Below, piece by piece: positions 1 to 13,196 of a stretch of 64,000 nt of DNA. A program made the translations under genes and the position numbers. Numbering within the stretch: the first letter of the stretch is position 1; each line of letters starts with the position of its first letter. The stretch is from assembly GCF_016859285.1 (NCBI RefSeq), contig NC_053407.1, forward strand, positions 18,968,699 to 19,032,698, written 5' to 3'. The notes under the pieces are model-generated. The model was not told where the DNA came from, searched no databases, and worked only from the letters and a program-made list of their open reading frames with translations. This DNA is from Xiphias gladius. Its lineage: Eukaryota; Chordata; Actinopteri; Istiophoriformes; Xiphiidae.

Positions 1-3000
1 CAATGTTGGCTGGCTCCAGAGAACTGGTAATATCATGACCTGTGGAGAGGGGAGGGTTGGGAACACAGAGAGGGAGATGGAGAGCATCTGGGAATTAGCA
101 ACGGGAATCTTTCACCAACTCCACACACTGCCACAACAGCAGTGGTAGTTTCAACACAAGTTTGTGTCATTACAATTCCCTATAAGACTAATCTAATAAC
201 ATATAATGAACTCAATTTGTTTATTGTTTGTAGCTTTTTCTGCATATTCAGAAGAACTTGATTATACTGTATTAAGGCATTTATGTCAGAAAATGTCATT
301 ACCTTTTGCTGAAAAGATAATGAAGATCATGTAAAAAAAAAAAGAGCTCTGATAGGTTTACAGAGAATTTAAAGATTAAGGTTTCAGGAGTAACCAACAC
401 TCTAAGTATGTTAGTATTCAACATAACAGATCCCATACTGATGATATAGTACCTCCAACTGATTACACATATAGACTGGAATCATTCCAGTTGATGGTTA
501 CTTTTTTGTACCTCAGCTGCCTTTTCCCTATTTAAAAAAAAAAGCTGTTAATGTTAAGTAACTACATCATAAGTACTCGATTGTGTTGTCCCCGTTTTTT
601 TTTGTTCACTGCAATTTATGTCTATATCAGAGTTGAGCCAAATCTAAAAGGCTGCTTTGACTCCTCCCCTGACTTCACCTCAGGGTCATTTTCACCCTTT
701 GATAGCCAAAGCCTCACAAATCCCAAACACATGACCCCATTTAATCTTTAAAAAACCAACATGCAGAACAAGCACTTGCTTATGCATATATTTAGAAAAG
801 AGTAAATCACTTTATATAAACAAATCATTTCTATTTCACACAGAACATTCAACTAAAATGTTACATGAGAGAAATTGATGAATCTTCTTTAAAGCTGTCG
901 CTAGTTGTCCCAAACTGCAGATGCTGGAGACAGAGTGAGTGCGGGAGAAGAGAGGGGGAACAGGACGGATGGCGTGAAGCAGAGGGTGAGGACCTGGTAT
1001 TAAGTGGGTGGGCAGGCAAACCCCAGTCTCTCTCTTTCACTCACTCACATACACACACACACTGATAGATTAAGCAGCTACTCAGTTGGGAATGCAAGGA
1101 ATTTTTGTGTTAGCATTAGAAAAAAATTCTCTTTTTCCCTCTTTTTGTCTTTTTGCCATCCACTAACACTTCACCTTTCATCAGAAACCCATAAAGAAAT
1201 GTTATTTATCGGTATTATTGTCACAGTTCCTCGCCTAACCCTCTCCATGAATCCCTGTCATTCACCACAAATGATTTAATGGACTATATCATCTTGTGAA
1301 TAGTGTGCTTTGTCCCACCCAACCCCAGAGCTGACAGTGTACAGCAGCATATACATCAACATCTTAAAACCATCAATCAATAAACCCACAAAACAAACCC
1401 CTTGTCTCTAACCAATCAGATATAGAGCAACCCAAATTGTAATGTTTAACATTATAAACCCTCAGATTACCATATTCTTTGAGAAAACTAGCATGTTTAC
1501 ACTGACTGACTTTCTTTGCTGGGGAGAAACAGATGGTTAATGTCGACGTGCCAATGCGAAGGGAGAAAGGCAGGATGGTTCCCTTTAAATAAGATCCAGA
1601 TGTGCACCCCACCCGAAAAGGCAGTAAATTTAACCTGGCAGGCCTGATAACGAAGAGTAGAGAGATGGAGGGAGAAGGGAGGGTAGATAAATGGACGCTG
1701 AGGAGAGCGAAGGCAAGAAAGACGGAATACAAGTTTGATGTCCAAGGATGGAATGATTGAGAGAAGAACCTGTGAGGAAAACTGGAGAGAAAATATGAAA
1801 CAGGGCTGTAGTGAAGACCATCTTTGTGTCCAAGCGAAGTCCCAGAACGAGCACAGTCGAGTTCAAGTCAAAAGTGGCAGAAGTTCAAGACCTACATTGT
1901 AAATCAAGTCCCCTACCAAGACCCACTTTATGGGGTCTTGATTGGGGACTGGGATAAAAATGGGTAAACTGTAGACCATTATGCAAATTAAAACTTGGTG
2001 AAGTGAGAAATAGCTGTACTTGGAGACAAATTCTGGTAAACAGCACCAAATGGAGATGTGCCTGCTATCTGGTTGAGCACTTTAAGGAAAAGTTGTGACT
2101 TGTGATTTTGGGCTATATAAATACATACTACTGGAAATAGCAGACATTAAAAACAATTATTTAAATTACTTTATTAATTGCACTTAACCTTCAAAAGATA
2201 TGGGCCTGAGAAAATCAATGTTCCGTTATGCTTCAGATGTTACACCTCTACATATTTATCCAGCCTTTATGTAGCCTCCATTCATCTGTTCACCTTCATT
2301 CACCCCAATGTACTCTAACTAACATAACTATAAGTAAGTTGATCACTGTGTAGAGGCTGAGGTAACATTAAAAGCTAACAGAAAGTTAACAGGCGCACAC
2401 TTCATTGAGCAGGTAAAATGCATGTCAAACTACTCTGTGGAAATAGAGAATTTTGCTGGTAAAACAAAATCACAGAGAACAAAACTACATAGAGACTTAA
2501 CTGGACTTGATCAAGACCTAAGTCCAAGTCTGAGTCAAAAAAAGCAACAAAACCCCAACATTAAAATTGTCTCAAGACTTGACAGATTGAAGATTGTGGC
2601 CAGGATAAGAGTATGGGAACCACACTGATTGCCTTTCATTCGTTGTAAGTGTCCCATAAGTTTGCAACATTTCAAATAAGAAAAGATATTTTTGTTGCCT
2701 CTTTTCTGGAACTTTTCACCACCTTTGTGACAATCTACAAACAAGAGCACTGCCATGTCACATTTGTAATGATAAAGGAAAGTTATAGTTAAGGCTGTCA
2801 TTAATTGCTATTCTTGTGTGGATAAAGAATAACAGAAACATAAATTAAGTTACTGAAATCACTAAATCACTGAATCGGTTAAGTTTAACTTGCTGTGAAC
2901 TGGATGTGTAAATTTCCCTGTCCTCTATGTTTTTCTCTGTCCAGCTGTGCTCAACAAGAAACAGTGAAATGATTGTCAGTCCAACTTCGATACAGACTGG

Positions 3001-3029
3001 CCTTTTGAGAGATTAGGGGCTGAGAGGGG

Positions 3030-3042
3030 AGTGTGTGTGTGT

Positions 3043-3122
<80 letters not shown>
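3030..3122. repeat. (GT)n microsatellite
   Basis: A nearly pure GT dinucleotide array of about 90 bp with one interruption (GTAT near 3047), followed by a degenerate GT-rich tail to about 3215. The valine/cysteine and threonine/histidine reading frames across it are artefacts. Confidence 0.95.
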
Positions 3123-3124
<2 letters not shown>

Positions 3125-5699
3125 ATGTGCAAGCATTTGCATGCATTTGTGTGCGTGTACTTGTTTGTTTGTGTATGTATGAATGTGTGTGTGTCAGTGT
3201 GTTTGTGTGTTATGCCACCATTTCAATGCCTGAGTTGTCAGAGCAGTAATAATCTAAAATGAACACAAACAGAGGGCTGAGTGTGTGAGTGCCCATTAAA
3301 CATGGTTTGACTTATATCATTCAGTCAAATGTACAGCCTTTCCCTCTTTTTCCGTGTTTTTTTAAATAATAGAAAGTATAGTAATTGTCTTTCTATTTTG
3401 TCTGTAATTGAGTTTTCATAACATATTATTAAGGCCACTGACTGAACATAAAAGCTGAACTTGAACAATTTTTTTTTAGGATCTCTTCATCTCAATTTTT
3501 CACAGATTTTTGCCTCGAGATGAGATTTGTATAACACTCACATGTGTGTTAATAATTAAACACTTCCAGAGTGTCTTACTAAGGAGGAACAAAGTCCATC
3601 TGATTATCAAACAGTTAGACCAGAAGGAACTTGGCTGCAAACCCACAACACATATTCACACATCCTGTACAGACAGTTGATACATTTGCTAAGATATTTA
3701 ACATCAAATTACATAATGCACAAATATTTTTTTTTTAAAATAGCTTTGCAACAGAAGATTAAACTAGTCTTTGTAGAATCATTCAACATATTATATAACA
3801 GGTAGTCGTCTATAGTAAATTAACAGGTGCCATCAGTCTATGTCCTGTACCTTCATGCACATTTAGCTTGATTTTAATGAGGTTCTCTATTTATCTTTCT
3901 TTTTTCCCCAAGTATCATTTTGGACTAGACCCTGACACAAAAATCAACTACAAATAACCTGAGCGGTTTTAATAATGTCCATATAACCAATGTACAAAAT
4001 CAAACAATCTCACAGCTGATCTAGAGATTGCTCAACAGTCTAGAAACACAAGAATTGGGTCTACATTGACCATTTTAACACAGATATACAAATAGACACG
4101 AATGGTAAATTCTGAAAGGAAATCTGTCAGATCTACAGAGGAAAGTGTTAGAGAGGTCTGACACAGCCTGAGATTTATAGACCTTCTCCATTTGTTTACA
4201 AGACAGGGTTACTGGTAGAAGAGTGAAGAGCATTGCTATGACATTATGGACTAATAAATCACATCTAAAGAGAAGCAGAGCGGACAGAGCGGCAGAGTAC
4301 CTGCGCGTAGCCAAAGCATGTTGATGTCCTTGAGATGAAAGCACCTGAAACAGAAGATGAGAAGAACAATTCCTCTCTATTTTTCACATGTTTCCCTACT
4401 GGGGCTGAAGGACTTTCTTCTGCAGATCTGAGAGTCACAGAGCGGTGTAACAAGTGTGTGTGTGTCTGCGCGTGCATGCCTATGCGCGAAAAGCATATTG
4501 TGTATGTGTGCGAATGTGCGTGAGAAAGGCTCGGAGAGCGTTATAATGAGGATTATTCCCCAGTCATGAGAAAGGGCTGTACCAGGCTACCACACACAGC
4601 CCTTGTCGTACACAAGCACTGGTCACACCGGTGGACCTGGCTCAGGAGATTACGGGAGTGACGAGGCTGGGACCAGGACATGGAGCAAGGCTGGTAAAAA
4701 AACCGAAACACTGCAAATGTGAGGTTGAGTTTGAGGGCCCGCGCCAGACAGCGTCATTGAGCGTAGCAGGAGAGAGAGAAAAAGCAGGAGGAAGAAGACA
4801 CCGAGGGAGAAATAGAAGAGGAAGCTAGAGAGCAAGGGGAAGCAAAGGAGGACACAGAAGAAAAAGAAAAATAAGAAGATGTAGAAGAACATGTAGAAGA
4901 TGAAGAGGAAATATTGGCTTATTAGATTGATAATGCTCAAAATTCAGACTTGAGCACGAGAGCAGACTTATTTAAACCAGATGAGTAGAAGAAGTATATT
5001 ATTTTATTTATAACTACTGAATTTCAGAAAGAACACTTCTGATTAGCTCCTGCACTTATTATGGCCGTGCTTGGGATATATAAAGATATTTGTGGCAATG
5101 ATATAATACAGGATCACATTTAGAATGCAAGAAAACATCCCCATGACACACTTAATTTGTTTTTTCCATACCAGCCTCTATTTAGTTACTGCACACAAAG
5201 ATAACACAAAAAGTGATCAATCCTACAGGGTCCAGTTCTACCATAAACAACATTCGCTGGCTGAGGATTAATCATTTGGAAGTCAGCACTGATGGGAGCG
5301 AGGTACAGCAATGAAAACCTAAACCCAATCATAAGCACTGTAAGCCTGGCTGATCAAAAACAATACAACCCTGTAACTGCAATTCACTAACCGTTTCAAT
5401 TTGGTAAACCCGTAAATCAGAGGAACCATTGGTGATTCACAACTGCTGTGGGAGGACAGTGGGACTTAGTAGGAATTTTGATATAGTCTCGTGGGTTTGT
5501 TCATCTTTGTTAATATTTCAAAGGCAAATATGGAGTAAGAACATGATTAATCCACCGACAGATTCAGATGGTTAGAAGGTGAATATGCTCTAAGTTTTAT
5601 TTCTGGAAGATACAGTCTAATAACAGCATCGTCCACCTACACAAGTATAATTCAAATTGATGGCTCTTAGTCGGTCAGTTGGCTGCGTCAAAAGTTTAG

Positions 5700-6600
5700 T
5701 CCGGGCTACAATATCTCAACAGTGGTTTAATGGATTGCCATGAAATGTGGTGGTTTGCAGAGGATAAATTCTAATGAAATTGATGATTCCGTTACTTTAC
5801 TCTAGTGCCACCATGAGGTCAAATTTTTCATTTATCCAGTGAAATTTCTCAACGTCTACTTACCGGATTGGCAAAAACATTTTTTTTTTAAATAATAATG
5901 GTTCCTAGACAATGAATTTTAATGACTTTGGTGATCCCCTGACGTTTTCTCTGGCACCACCGTGAGGGTTCACGTTAGTGGTTTTCAGTAAAATTCACTC
6001 ATGACATTCCCCTCAGCTACAGCTGTGCTTTGTTTTTGTGCTAAATTTGCTAATGATAGCATGCTAACACGCTAAACTAAGATGGTGAACATTGTAAACA
6101 CTGTACCTGCTACACATCATCATTTTAGCATCGTCATTTTGAGGGTGTTAGTTGGTTGGTTATTTAGTAAGTTAGTTTCTGACAACGGAAACAATTAATT
6201 GACTAATCAATTAGTAGATTAACAGGAAATTAATCTGCAGCTATTTTAATAATCGTTACACACACTATGCGTATAAAAATTGAATTGGTTCCAGTCTCTC
6301 AATTGTGAAGATGTGCTGGTTTTCTTTGCCTTATGTGACTGTAAACTGGGTGTCTTTGCATTTTGGAACCTTGTTCACACAAAACAAGACATTTTGTGGT
6401 GTCACTTGGACTTTAGGACATTGTGATGGCCATTTTTCAGTCTGTTATGATCTTTTATGCACCAAACATTTAATTGAGAGGGTAAGCAGATTAATTGGTA
6501 AAGAAAATGAGTGTTAGTTTCAGCCCTGAATCTGGTGTTAGCATTAAGTTCAAAGTTTCGCTGTGGCTAAGTACAACCTGAAAGAGCCACTAGCAAGAAC
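5700..6600. repeat. interspersed fish repeat of the GCTAACACGCTAAAC type, split by a later insertion
   Basis: From about 5700 to 6151 and again from 6534 to about 6600 the sequence matches a repeat I recognise from many fish genomes. Its landmarks are text like GATGATTCCGTTACTTTACT, the phrase ATGCTAACACGCTAAACTAA near 6060, and a tail resembling CTGTGGCTAAGTACAACCTG near 6560. The two halves are collinear, so 6152-6533 interrupts the element. No protein is encoded. The call is from memory of the family; a repeat-library search would settle it. A short piece of the same tail is at about 45178-45242. Confidence 0.6.
6152..6533. mobile_element. nonautonomous element nested inside the 5.7-6.6 kb repeat
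   Basis: This segment separates the two collinear halves of another repeat. It carries the phrases typical of a common fish element: ATTAATTGACTAATCAATTA near its left end, a central TTGTGATGGCCATTTTTCAG, and an end close to GTTAGTTTCAGCCCTG, which resembles the CAGGGCTG termini of hAT-like MITEs. GGTGTTAG occurs at 6144-6151 and 6534-6541, flanking it like an 8-bp target duplication, though that word may be native to the host repeat. Other members are at 9904-10243 and about 62678-62775. Confidence 0.5.
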
Positions 6601-7263
6601 ATAGATTCTTTGTCTTTGTCATATATATACGCAGTCTCATGTCTCCTGGATCCACATTTATTCGGTGCCAAAAGTGATACTTTTTCTCAGTAATCTCCAA
6701 AATATTGTACATGAACGTTTCAGTTCCAACACATGTTTTACAGGACATGCTGGAAATGTAACAGGGTGAAAGTTAAAATTGTAACAGGGTGAAAGTTAAA
6801 TCATGGATGACTAAGGATGGGGCACTACTGGGAATAAAAAAAACTTAAGAGCAATAAATGTGATTATCCTTTGTATGTGCTTGCATGACTCTGTGAGTGT
6901 GAGACAACTGTTTGTTGTCTAAGTGAGTCAGAGAGGAGAAGGTCAAGTTTTGAGGGGGTTGGTGGTTTAGCTGGGTTTCTCTCAACAGGCCAGTCTCTCT
7001 CCACCCTGAGTCTGCACTATCTCACCTCCTCACCCTGTCTGCTCACTGTCACTCTAATGGAGTCAGAGAGAGCGGGAGCCTGGGGAAGGCCAAAAACCAG
7101 AGGAGAAACACCAGTCTCACCTCATTGTGTTTTAACAGTCACCGGGGCTATGCCAGGAATGTACACTGTGCATTAGTTTGAATGTATACATATTTCACTA
7201 ATCCTATTAAAACACAGTTTTCCTCTGCCAAAATCCATTATAGTGTTATCTCTGTGTGTGTTT

Positions 7264-7264
7264 C

Positions 7265-7344
<80 letters not shown>

Positions 7345-7388
7345 TGGGTGTGTGTGTGTGTGTGTGTGTTTGTATGTGTGTGTGTGCC
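7264..7388. repeat. (GT)n microsatellite
   Basis: A GT array of roughly 120 bp, interrupted by CGCGTGGG near 7340 and followed by imperfect GT units to 7388. Reading frames through it are low-complexity artefacts. Confidence 0.95.
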
Positions 7389-8454
7389 TTTCAGGTACAG
7401 CGCAAGATAAACATGGACACTTACTGACTAATTATCTAATATTTAAAATGGAAGACTTATTGATCTAACTTTTTGTCACCGATTTAAATTTAAGGCTGTT
7501 TGCTTAAACGCCGGAAACCCATGATCTGAGAAATATATAACTAAATATATAACATTAGGGTTACTAAGGAGAAAATAGAAAGTTAAATTGGAAAATAAGC
7601 ATCTAATAAGTACCTACTGTACAACTCTCATGGACAAGTCGACATTTTATTCCAAGCAAGAGTGGCTGAAATAAAGCCAAAGTAAGAACATCTCTCCAAC
7701 TCCCAAAGCAAGAATGTAAACACACTAAATTCCTGTCAGAATGGCAAGGAACCTCTGACAATCATGGATGGCTGTGTATATTTAAGTCAACACTCTGTGT
7801 ATACTATAATAAAGTGTAAAGTCTCTCTACAGATAACTCATTAGACATAAACCCCAGTATGTGTTTTTATGTGTGCTTGAATTCTCCTGGAACACTTGAC
7901 CTTAAGTTACTTTAAAAAAAAAAAAAAAAAACTCTAATTAGCAAGATGTGAATTCTGTGACAAGCTGTAAATCACAGACCACAGTGAAAACTCCTTTAAC
8001 AAATGTGACAATATGTCATTGTACTGTCTGCGATATATGAAATGTACTGCGGGAATATGACGGACAGAATAAGGTTCACAAAATCATGTATATTCTCTGG
8101 ACTGAACTGACAAGTCTGCAAGTCAACACACAGGACACAGACCTACTAAAAATGGTTGGTAAATTAGGAATATAATACAGAAAAAACTAACAAACTCTTT
8201 TTGTATATCTTTTAAAATCTCAATGATTTAAAGCCATAACATTAAATACTGTATTTTTATCAAGCTGTTTTAGGGGGGATAAACATAACTTACTCCTTTT
8301 CTGAACTGAGTTTGGTTCTATGTCTAATTGTTTGCCTTATGATGAGCAACACCACATCACTGGTTGAAATCACATTGCTCATGTCCGCGCCAACACACAC
8401 ATTGTGCCACAGTATCCTTGCAAAACACACCATTTATCTTGACTTAAATTCCTA

Positions 8455-8463
8455 CCCCCCCCC

Positions 8464-8490
<27 letters not shown>
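8455..8490. repeat. C-tract plus (CA)n microsatellite
   Basis: A short C-run followed by about 13 CA units, then degenerate CAC units to about 8510. No coding value. Confidence 0.85.
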
Positions 8491-8495
<5 letters not shown>

Positions 8496-9041
8496 ACCAC
8501 CACCACCACTTCTTTTTTCTTAGGATTCCCCGTTTAACTTGATCTGTTACCCATCACCAGCACTTTTGCTCCCCGCACCCGTTAACCCTCCTGCCTTCTT
8601 GCGTTTTTAGTTGTTCAGATGAACAGGCAAGAGAAAAATTGAAGTGGAAAACACACTGCGCATTAATGTTTGGGTAACTTTTACCAAAAAGCCACAAGTC
8701 CTATAAGATCAATGCAAATATTATCCGATCATAGTGATGTTAAACACCTGTCATGTGTACATGCAGCAGTTTAACCACGCTTTTTCACTCTGAGGCTAAA
8801 CTGTGTACATGCAATACACCAGGTAAAACTGGAGCTGACAGAAGCTGACACTTAAACACATTTAGTTTTTTCCTCATTTAAACAAAAATTATTCACAATT
8901 CAAAGTGGTAGTGAAAGTAACAAAAGCGATGCAAATTTCTGAAATCTGCAATGAGATCATACTGACCTGTATAAATACACACACACTATCACACAAACAC
9001 ACACACACGCGCGCGCGCGTCTAATAATCAGGAATTCTTAC

Positions 9042-9087
9042 CTTCAAAAAATCTCTGTAACGCTTCTGTTTCATCTACCACGTCCAT
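9042..9087 (-). CDS. myrf: myelin regulatory factor, first coding exon (partial gene)
   Basis: On the minus strand an ATG at 9087-9085 opens a 46-nt exon encoding MDVVDETEALQRFFE plus the first base of a Gly codon, followed by a good donor (G|gtaag at 9041). This N-terminus is nearly identical to vertebrate MYRF as I know it; the paralogue MYRFL is more different here. MYRF is an ER-anchored transcription factor that trimerises, cleaves itself and sends its N-terminal Ndt80-like DNA-binding part to the nucleus to drive myelin genes. Only the start of the acidic activation region is present; the second exon was not found in 1-9041, so intron 1 is at least 9 kb and the rest of the gene lies left of the window. 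Human MYRF is next to FEN1/FADS1/FADS2, which supports the call. The exon is too short to be found by ORF length alone. Confidence 0.85.
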
Positions 9088-9770
9088 CCTAGCGGGTCCC
9101 ACTTAAAAAATCCATTAAAGGCTCCCCTTTTCCGAACGAAGTCAATTCGGATCGGGGAAACGTTCACATATACATCGCGGAATCCAGATTGTAGTCGTCG
9201 TGAATTTTTTTTTGGTTTAGTTTACATAAATCCACCTCTTGCGAAGAACGTCTTTCTCCTGCTCAGCAACTTGGCACTGGACTGACGTCCCTTATGGCCA
9301 AACGCCTCCAACGACTCTATGGTACAGGCTGTAACTTTAAAACTAGAGTCAGGTGTTTTTGTTTTTTTGTTTTTGTTTTTTTCAGTTAAGGTGCCGACAA
9401 AAATCCATATAAGAACAAAGTGAAAGCATTTCCCTTCAGGCGCACCTTCACTTCAGCTCCCACAAGCTTCATAATAAACTTTGGTTTCCTTTCTCGAAAA
9501 GTATCATCAGCCTGCTGGAAAATGGTAAACTCGACGGGAAAGTAGGAGGTCAAAAAAGTTTGCGTTAAAAGTTGTCTAAACTTGGCTCCCGAGTGTCTCA
9601 AGCCGAGTCCCCTTCCTCCTTTGCCTCTCCCTCTCACACAGCATGTGTGCAGCAGAGAGTCGGATGGAGAGGAGCTGAAGCAGGTGAGGGATGTGCGCCA
9701 GGCTGCTGCAAATATCCCCGGCCCCCACAAAAAAAAAAAAAAAAACGGTTCACGTTAACGTTTCTATAAG
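9088..9770 (-). promoter_or_regulatory. myrf: probable myrf 5'UTR and promoter region
   Basis: This stretch lies directly upstream (to the right) of the myrf start codon and is clearly richer in CpG than its surroundings, for example around 9120-9190, 9520-9560 and 9640-9730. No coding frame here looks like a known protein. It ends at an A-tract (about 9728-9745). No TATA box or start site can be fixed from sequence alone. The call rests on position and composition. Confidence 0.45.
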
Positions 9771-9903
9771 GGCACAAAGTGTTCGTGGTACCTAACTGTT
9801 GGTTTACGGTAACCTTAAAAATGTTATGTTAAATATGTATTTTTTTTTTTTTTTAAATCTTCTTCCATTCAAACATTCTTTAGCTTCTGTAAAGACCTGC
9901 AGG

Positions 9904-10243
9904 GGTTAATTAATTAATTGATTTAGTCGCCAACAAGTCATTAACTATTAGTTAACTTTTTTTATAATCAATTTATCATTTCAGTTATTTCTCAAGCAAA
10001 AATACCAGCTATTTTCCGGCTTCTCAAGCAGGAGAATTCACTGCTCTTCGTTCTCATTCAGAATGGAATTTGTTTGGGTTTTGCACTGTTGGTCAGATGA
10101 ATCAAGTCATTTGAAAACACCACTTTGGGCTCTGGGAAGTTGTGATGGGCCTCTTTAACAACTTTTTGACATTTTGTAGACAAAAACGATTGATCGAGAG
10201 TGATAGATTACCGGTAACTGAAATAATAGTTGCAGTCATTCTC
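9904..10243. mobile_element. relic of the ATTAATCG-type fish MITE
   Basis: Landmarks include TAATTAATTAATTGATTTAG at the left, GGCTCTGGGAAGTTGTGATG near 10130 and ATAATAGTTGCAGTCATTCT at the right. Together they resemble the same element family that is nested at 6152-6533. No open frame of note. Family assignment is from memory. Confidence 0.5.
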
Positions 10244-12900
10244 CTTGATACCTGAAATAAATTTTATCAGAAAAAAATGTATTATCATGCTCTATAACAG
10301 GGCTGCTTTCTTGAAATATGGGATTTGGGCTCAAATACACGTTCTCTGGACATCTCGGGAAGAGGGATCCCGTCTCTGTTGCTCTTCCTGAGGTTTTTCC
10401 CTTTTTTCTCTTAAAACTTTTTCTGCAGTATACTAAGGTGTTTTGTTTTTTTTCCTCTGATCCTGACAGAAGGTCTGAGGATATAGGGTGTTAAACTGAT
10501 TGCAAAGCCCTCTGAGGGAAAAAGTCTGATTTGTGATTTTGGGTTAATAATAAAAATTGACGTGACCTGAGTGTAACTTTATAAAAAGACTGTACCTTAA
10601 TGAAAACAGCATACAGCAGACCTAGAGGAGAGGCTGCATTGGTAACAGTTCAACAGCTGGCAAGTTCAATTTTTAAAGTACACGATACATGATCCTTACA
10701 ATAAATATTTTCTCTCTCCCTGCTCCACCAAAGATATTCGTGAAACCTTGAACTACAGTAAAATTTGTGTTTTAAAAAACTTATGTGGGGTCCCTTTGAA
10801 TTCCTCCAGTTTAAACAGCCATACAGCAACAGGAGTGTTTTGTGTCAAGGCTTCCCAAGGGGAGGATTTGAGGGAATGATCCATTTCTCCCAACCTTATC
10901 AGCTGCATCCCACCCCCCCTTATAACAATGCCACTGTGTGCAGCCCCCACAGCCTGGACGCCCACCTCCCCACCCCCCTCACCCACATGTGAGATGCTGT
11001 TGTGTTGTCTTGTTCCCCCACAGCTGGAGCATCTCCCTCACCACCCCTTCACCCCTCAGCTTTTCCTCCATTCAACCCAAACAACGCCTCCGTTCTTTCA
11101 GCCACACTATGCAGATTGTTTCAGAGGACAAGCAAGAAAGAGAAACAGATAGAGGCTGCAGGGGACAATGAAACAGCTGGCTATGTTAAAGCAGTTCATT
11201 TTGGTATTCTGTATGTCTTATCTCATATAGCTCTGTAACTGCATGTGCGTGAGAGTGTGTGCATGAGTGTTTAGCATACTTGTACTAATCTTGCACATTG
11301 TGTGAATATAAAGTCACATTATGGGGATTCACTTCCTACTTGGGGACAAAAAGCAGATTTCCATTAGGTTAATTATTAAATTTTAGGATTAAGGTTTCGG
11401 TCAGGCGTAGGTTACGGTTAGTAAAGTCCAGGGAATAAAAGCAAGTCAAGCAATGTCCTCCTAAGTAACAAAAGTAATAAATGCTGAAATCATCATTTGA
11501 AAAATATGAGGGGATCATACATGATAAATTGTCTCCTGATATATCAAAAATTTTGGACTTTATTTTAGCATACATCCTATAGCACATCGATTATCAAACT
11601 AACGTGAGGTCATGGCCACTTACCGTGACGTATGCGCTCCAGTTGTCCTCCATTTTTTAAAGTTGTATTCACTTATTTTTTGGCCTCTTAGGGGCAGACG
11701 AACATGCTGAAAAAACTCAACTCACTGTCACTATATAAAGTTGTTGTAACCAATATTTTACCAAACATGTTAGTCTATTTACAATCCAGAAGATATGTAG
11801 TGAACAATATAATGTCATTCGCCTGTTGAAAGAAATATATTTCTTCTCCATTTTGTTCTGCTTTGGTCTCCACCAACTCCTGGGAAAGTATTTTGTCTTT
11901 AGCTCCTAAGTGCATCAAGCTCACCAGGTGAAATTTAACTAAAGTTGTGTAAATTATAACTTACTTTACTCAATGTTGCAAAATTGGACAAGTAGCACAA
12001 TTTGTAATTTAGAATTTTTTTTGGATTGCTTTATTTTGTATATATTTGTTTCATGGTCTCTTGCTATCAGTGGGTGTTGAGCTGAGCCTACTCCAAGCCT
12101 TGTCAATCTAAATAACAGGCTATTACTCAGTTGAGAGTTAGTCCAACTTCTCTTTGGTGGAAACCGCCCAAATGTTACGAAAAGTAGCCTGAATCATCAC
12201 AATAACCCACCAAAAACTATTTCAGATTTGTGAAAACTTTATTCTATTTGTGCAAAGGCAAAAAAGGGAAGTTTTAGGGCTTTTTAAAAAAAAAAAATCT
12301 ATTCAACATTGGGCCAGGTCTAGATCAAACACCAGTACACTTAGATTTGCCGAAATATTGACTAGATTATCCCAGGTAAGTGAAAGACTCTTTAAAACAC
12401 TGTTTCAGATTTGTGAAACGCTTTTTCTATTTGTAAAAACACAAAAAGGTTGATTTCACAGATTTTTTCACATTTAGACGACCAAACTGACTCCTGCCAG
12501 CCAATCAAAAAAGACGTAATGAGCAACCGACAAAAAGTAATTCAGTGCATTTACTGTAGACAGATTTCTGGGAGCTAGAAGTCTATAACAGGATTTTATT
12601 CACACAGTTCTCCCATTACCTAACTGGGCTTCTGGTATGCAGTTCATCTTTCAACCAGCAGAGTAGAGACGTTCAGCTTTTTGGTTTAAAGTGAACAAGC
12701 TGAGTAGGTTGATATTAGAACCCAATGGTCGGGAGTAGATTCAAATCAAATAACAAATAACAAATTAAATCTTACAATACTTAACCTGACCCCAGTCTTA
12801 CTCTAACCAGTTATCTCTGCCTACTTCTGAGGTTTAGAGTCACAGTTTACTGTCAGTTTGGGGAACCCATTGCTTTGGCTACTATAGACACGCTTTTTAG
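10244..12900. other. intergenic, no supported gene
   Basis: Six-frame inspection shows only short, low-complexity or proline-rich frames (for example 10928-11238), with no splice-flanked conserved exon. A pyrimidine-rich patch lies at about 10900-11060. I see no RNA gene or array. Confidence 0.5.
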
Positions 12901-13170
12901 GCCTCCGCACTGGGGACAGCCGTGGATGGAGGGATTATGTTTTCGGGTTGTCCGTCGGTCTCTCTGTCCATCCCATTCTCGTGAACGTGATATGTCAGGA
13001 ATGCCTTGAGGAAATTTCTTCTAATTTGACAAAAACGTTCACTGGACTCAAGGATGAGCTGATGAAAACTGATTTTGTTGGACAAAGGTCAAAGGTCAAG
13101 ATCCCTGTGACCTCAGAAAACACATTTTTGGTCATAACTCAAGAATTCACACGCTAATTATGATAAAATA
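12901..13170. repeat. interspersed fish repeat, degenerate copy
   Basis: Contains phrases I recognise from an abundant percomorph repeat: GGAGGGATTATGTTTTCGGG, AATGCCTTGAGGAAATTTCT, GGTCAAAGGTCAAGATCCCT and GGTCATAACTCAAGAATTCA. It abuts a Tc1/mariner relic on its right. The short frames on both strands are not genes. Confidence 0.55.
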
Positions 13171-13196
13171 CACTCAGTCTTCACTAAATATACCTT

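Larger units (their letters stand above)
1..9041 (-). other. myrf intron 1 (partial), repeat-rich, no exon recognised
   Basis: No exon matching MYRF residues after the first exon was recognised on the minus strand, and no other coding exon is supported. The interval contains two long (GT)n tracts, an old interspersed repeat split by another repeat (about 5700-6600), (CA)n near 8460 and alternating CA/GC next to the exon donor at about 9000-9020. A pair of 20-nt direct copies with the core GTAACAGGGTGAAAGTTAAA is near 6757-6801. Confidence 0.6.

Noticed and set aside
2951-3262. Long frames of alternating Cys/Val and Thr/His
   Set aside because: Translation of a (GT)n microsatellite; no gene.
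4304-4346. Minus-strand segment with a good polypyrimidine-AG and a CAG|GTACTC donor inside myrf intron 1, a candidate second myrf exon
   Set aside because: Its translation does not resemble the MYRF sequence expected after exon 1, and it is only about 43 nt long.
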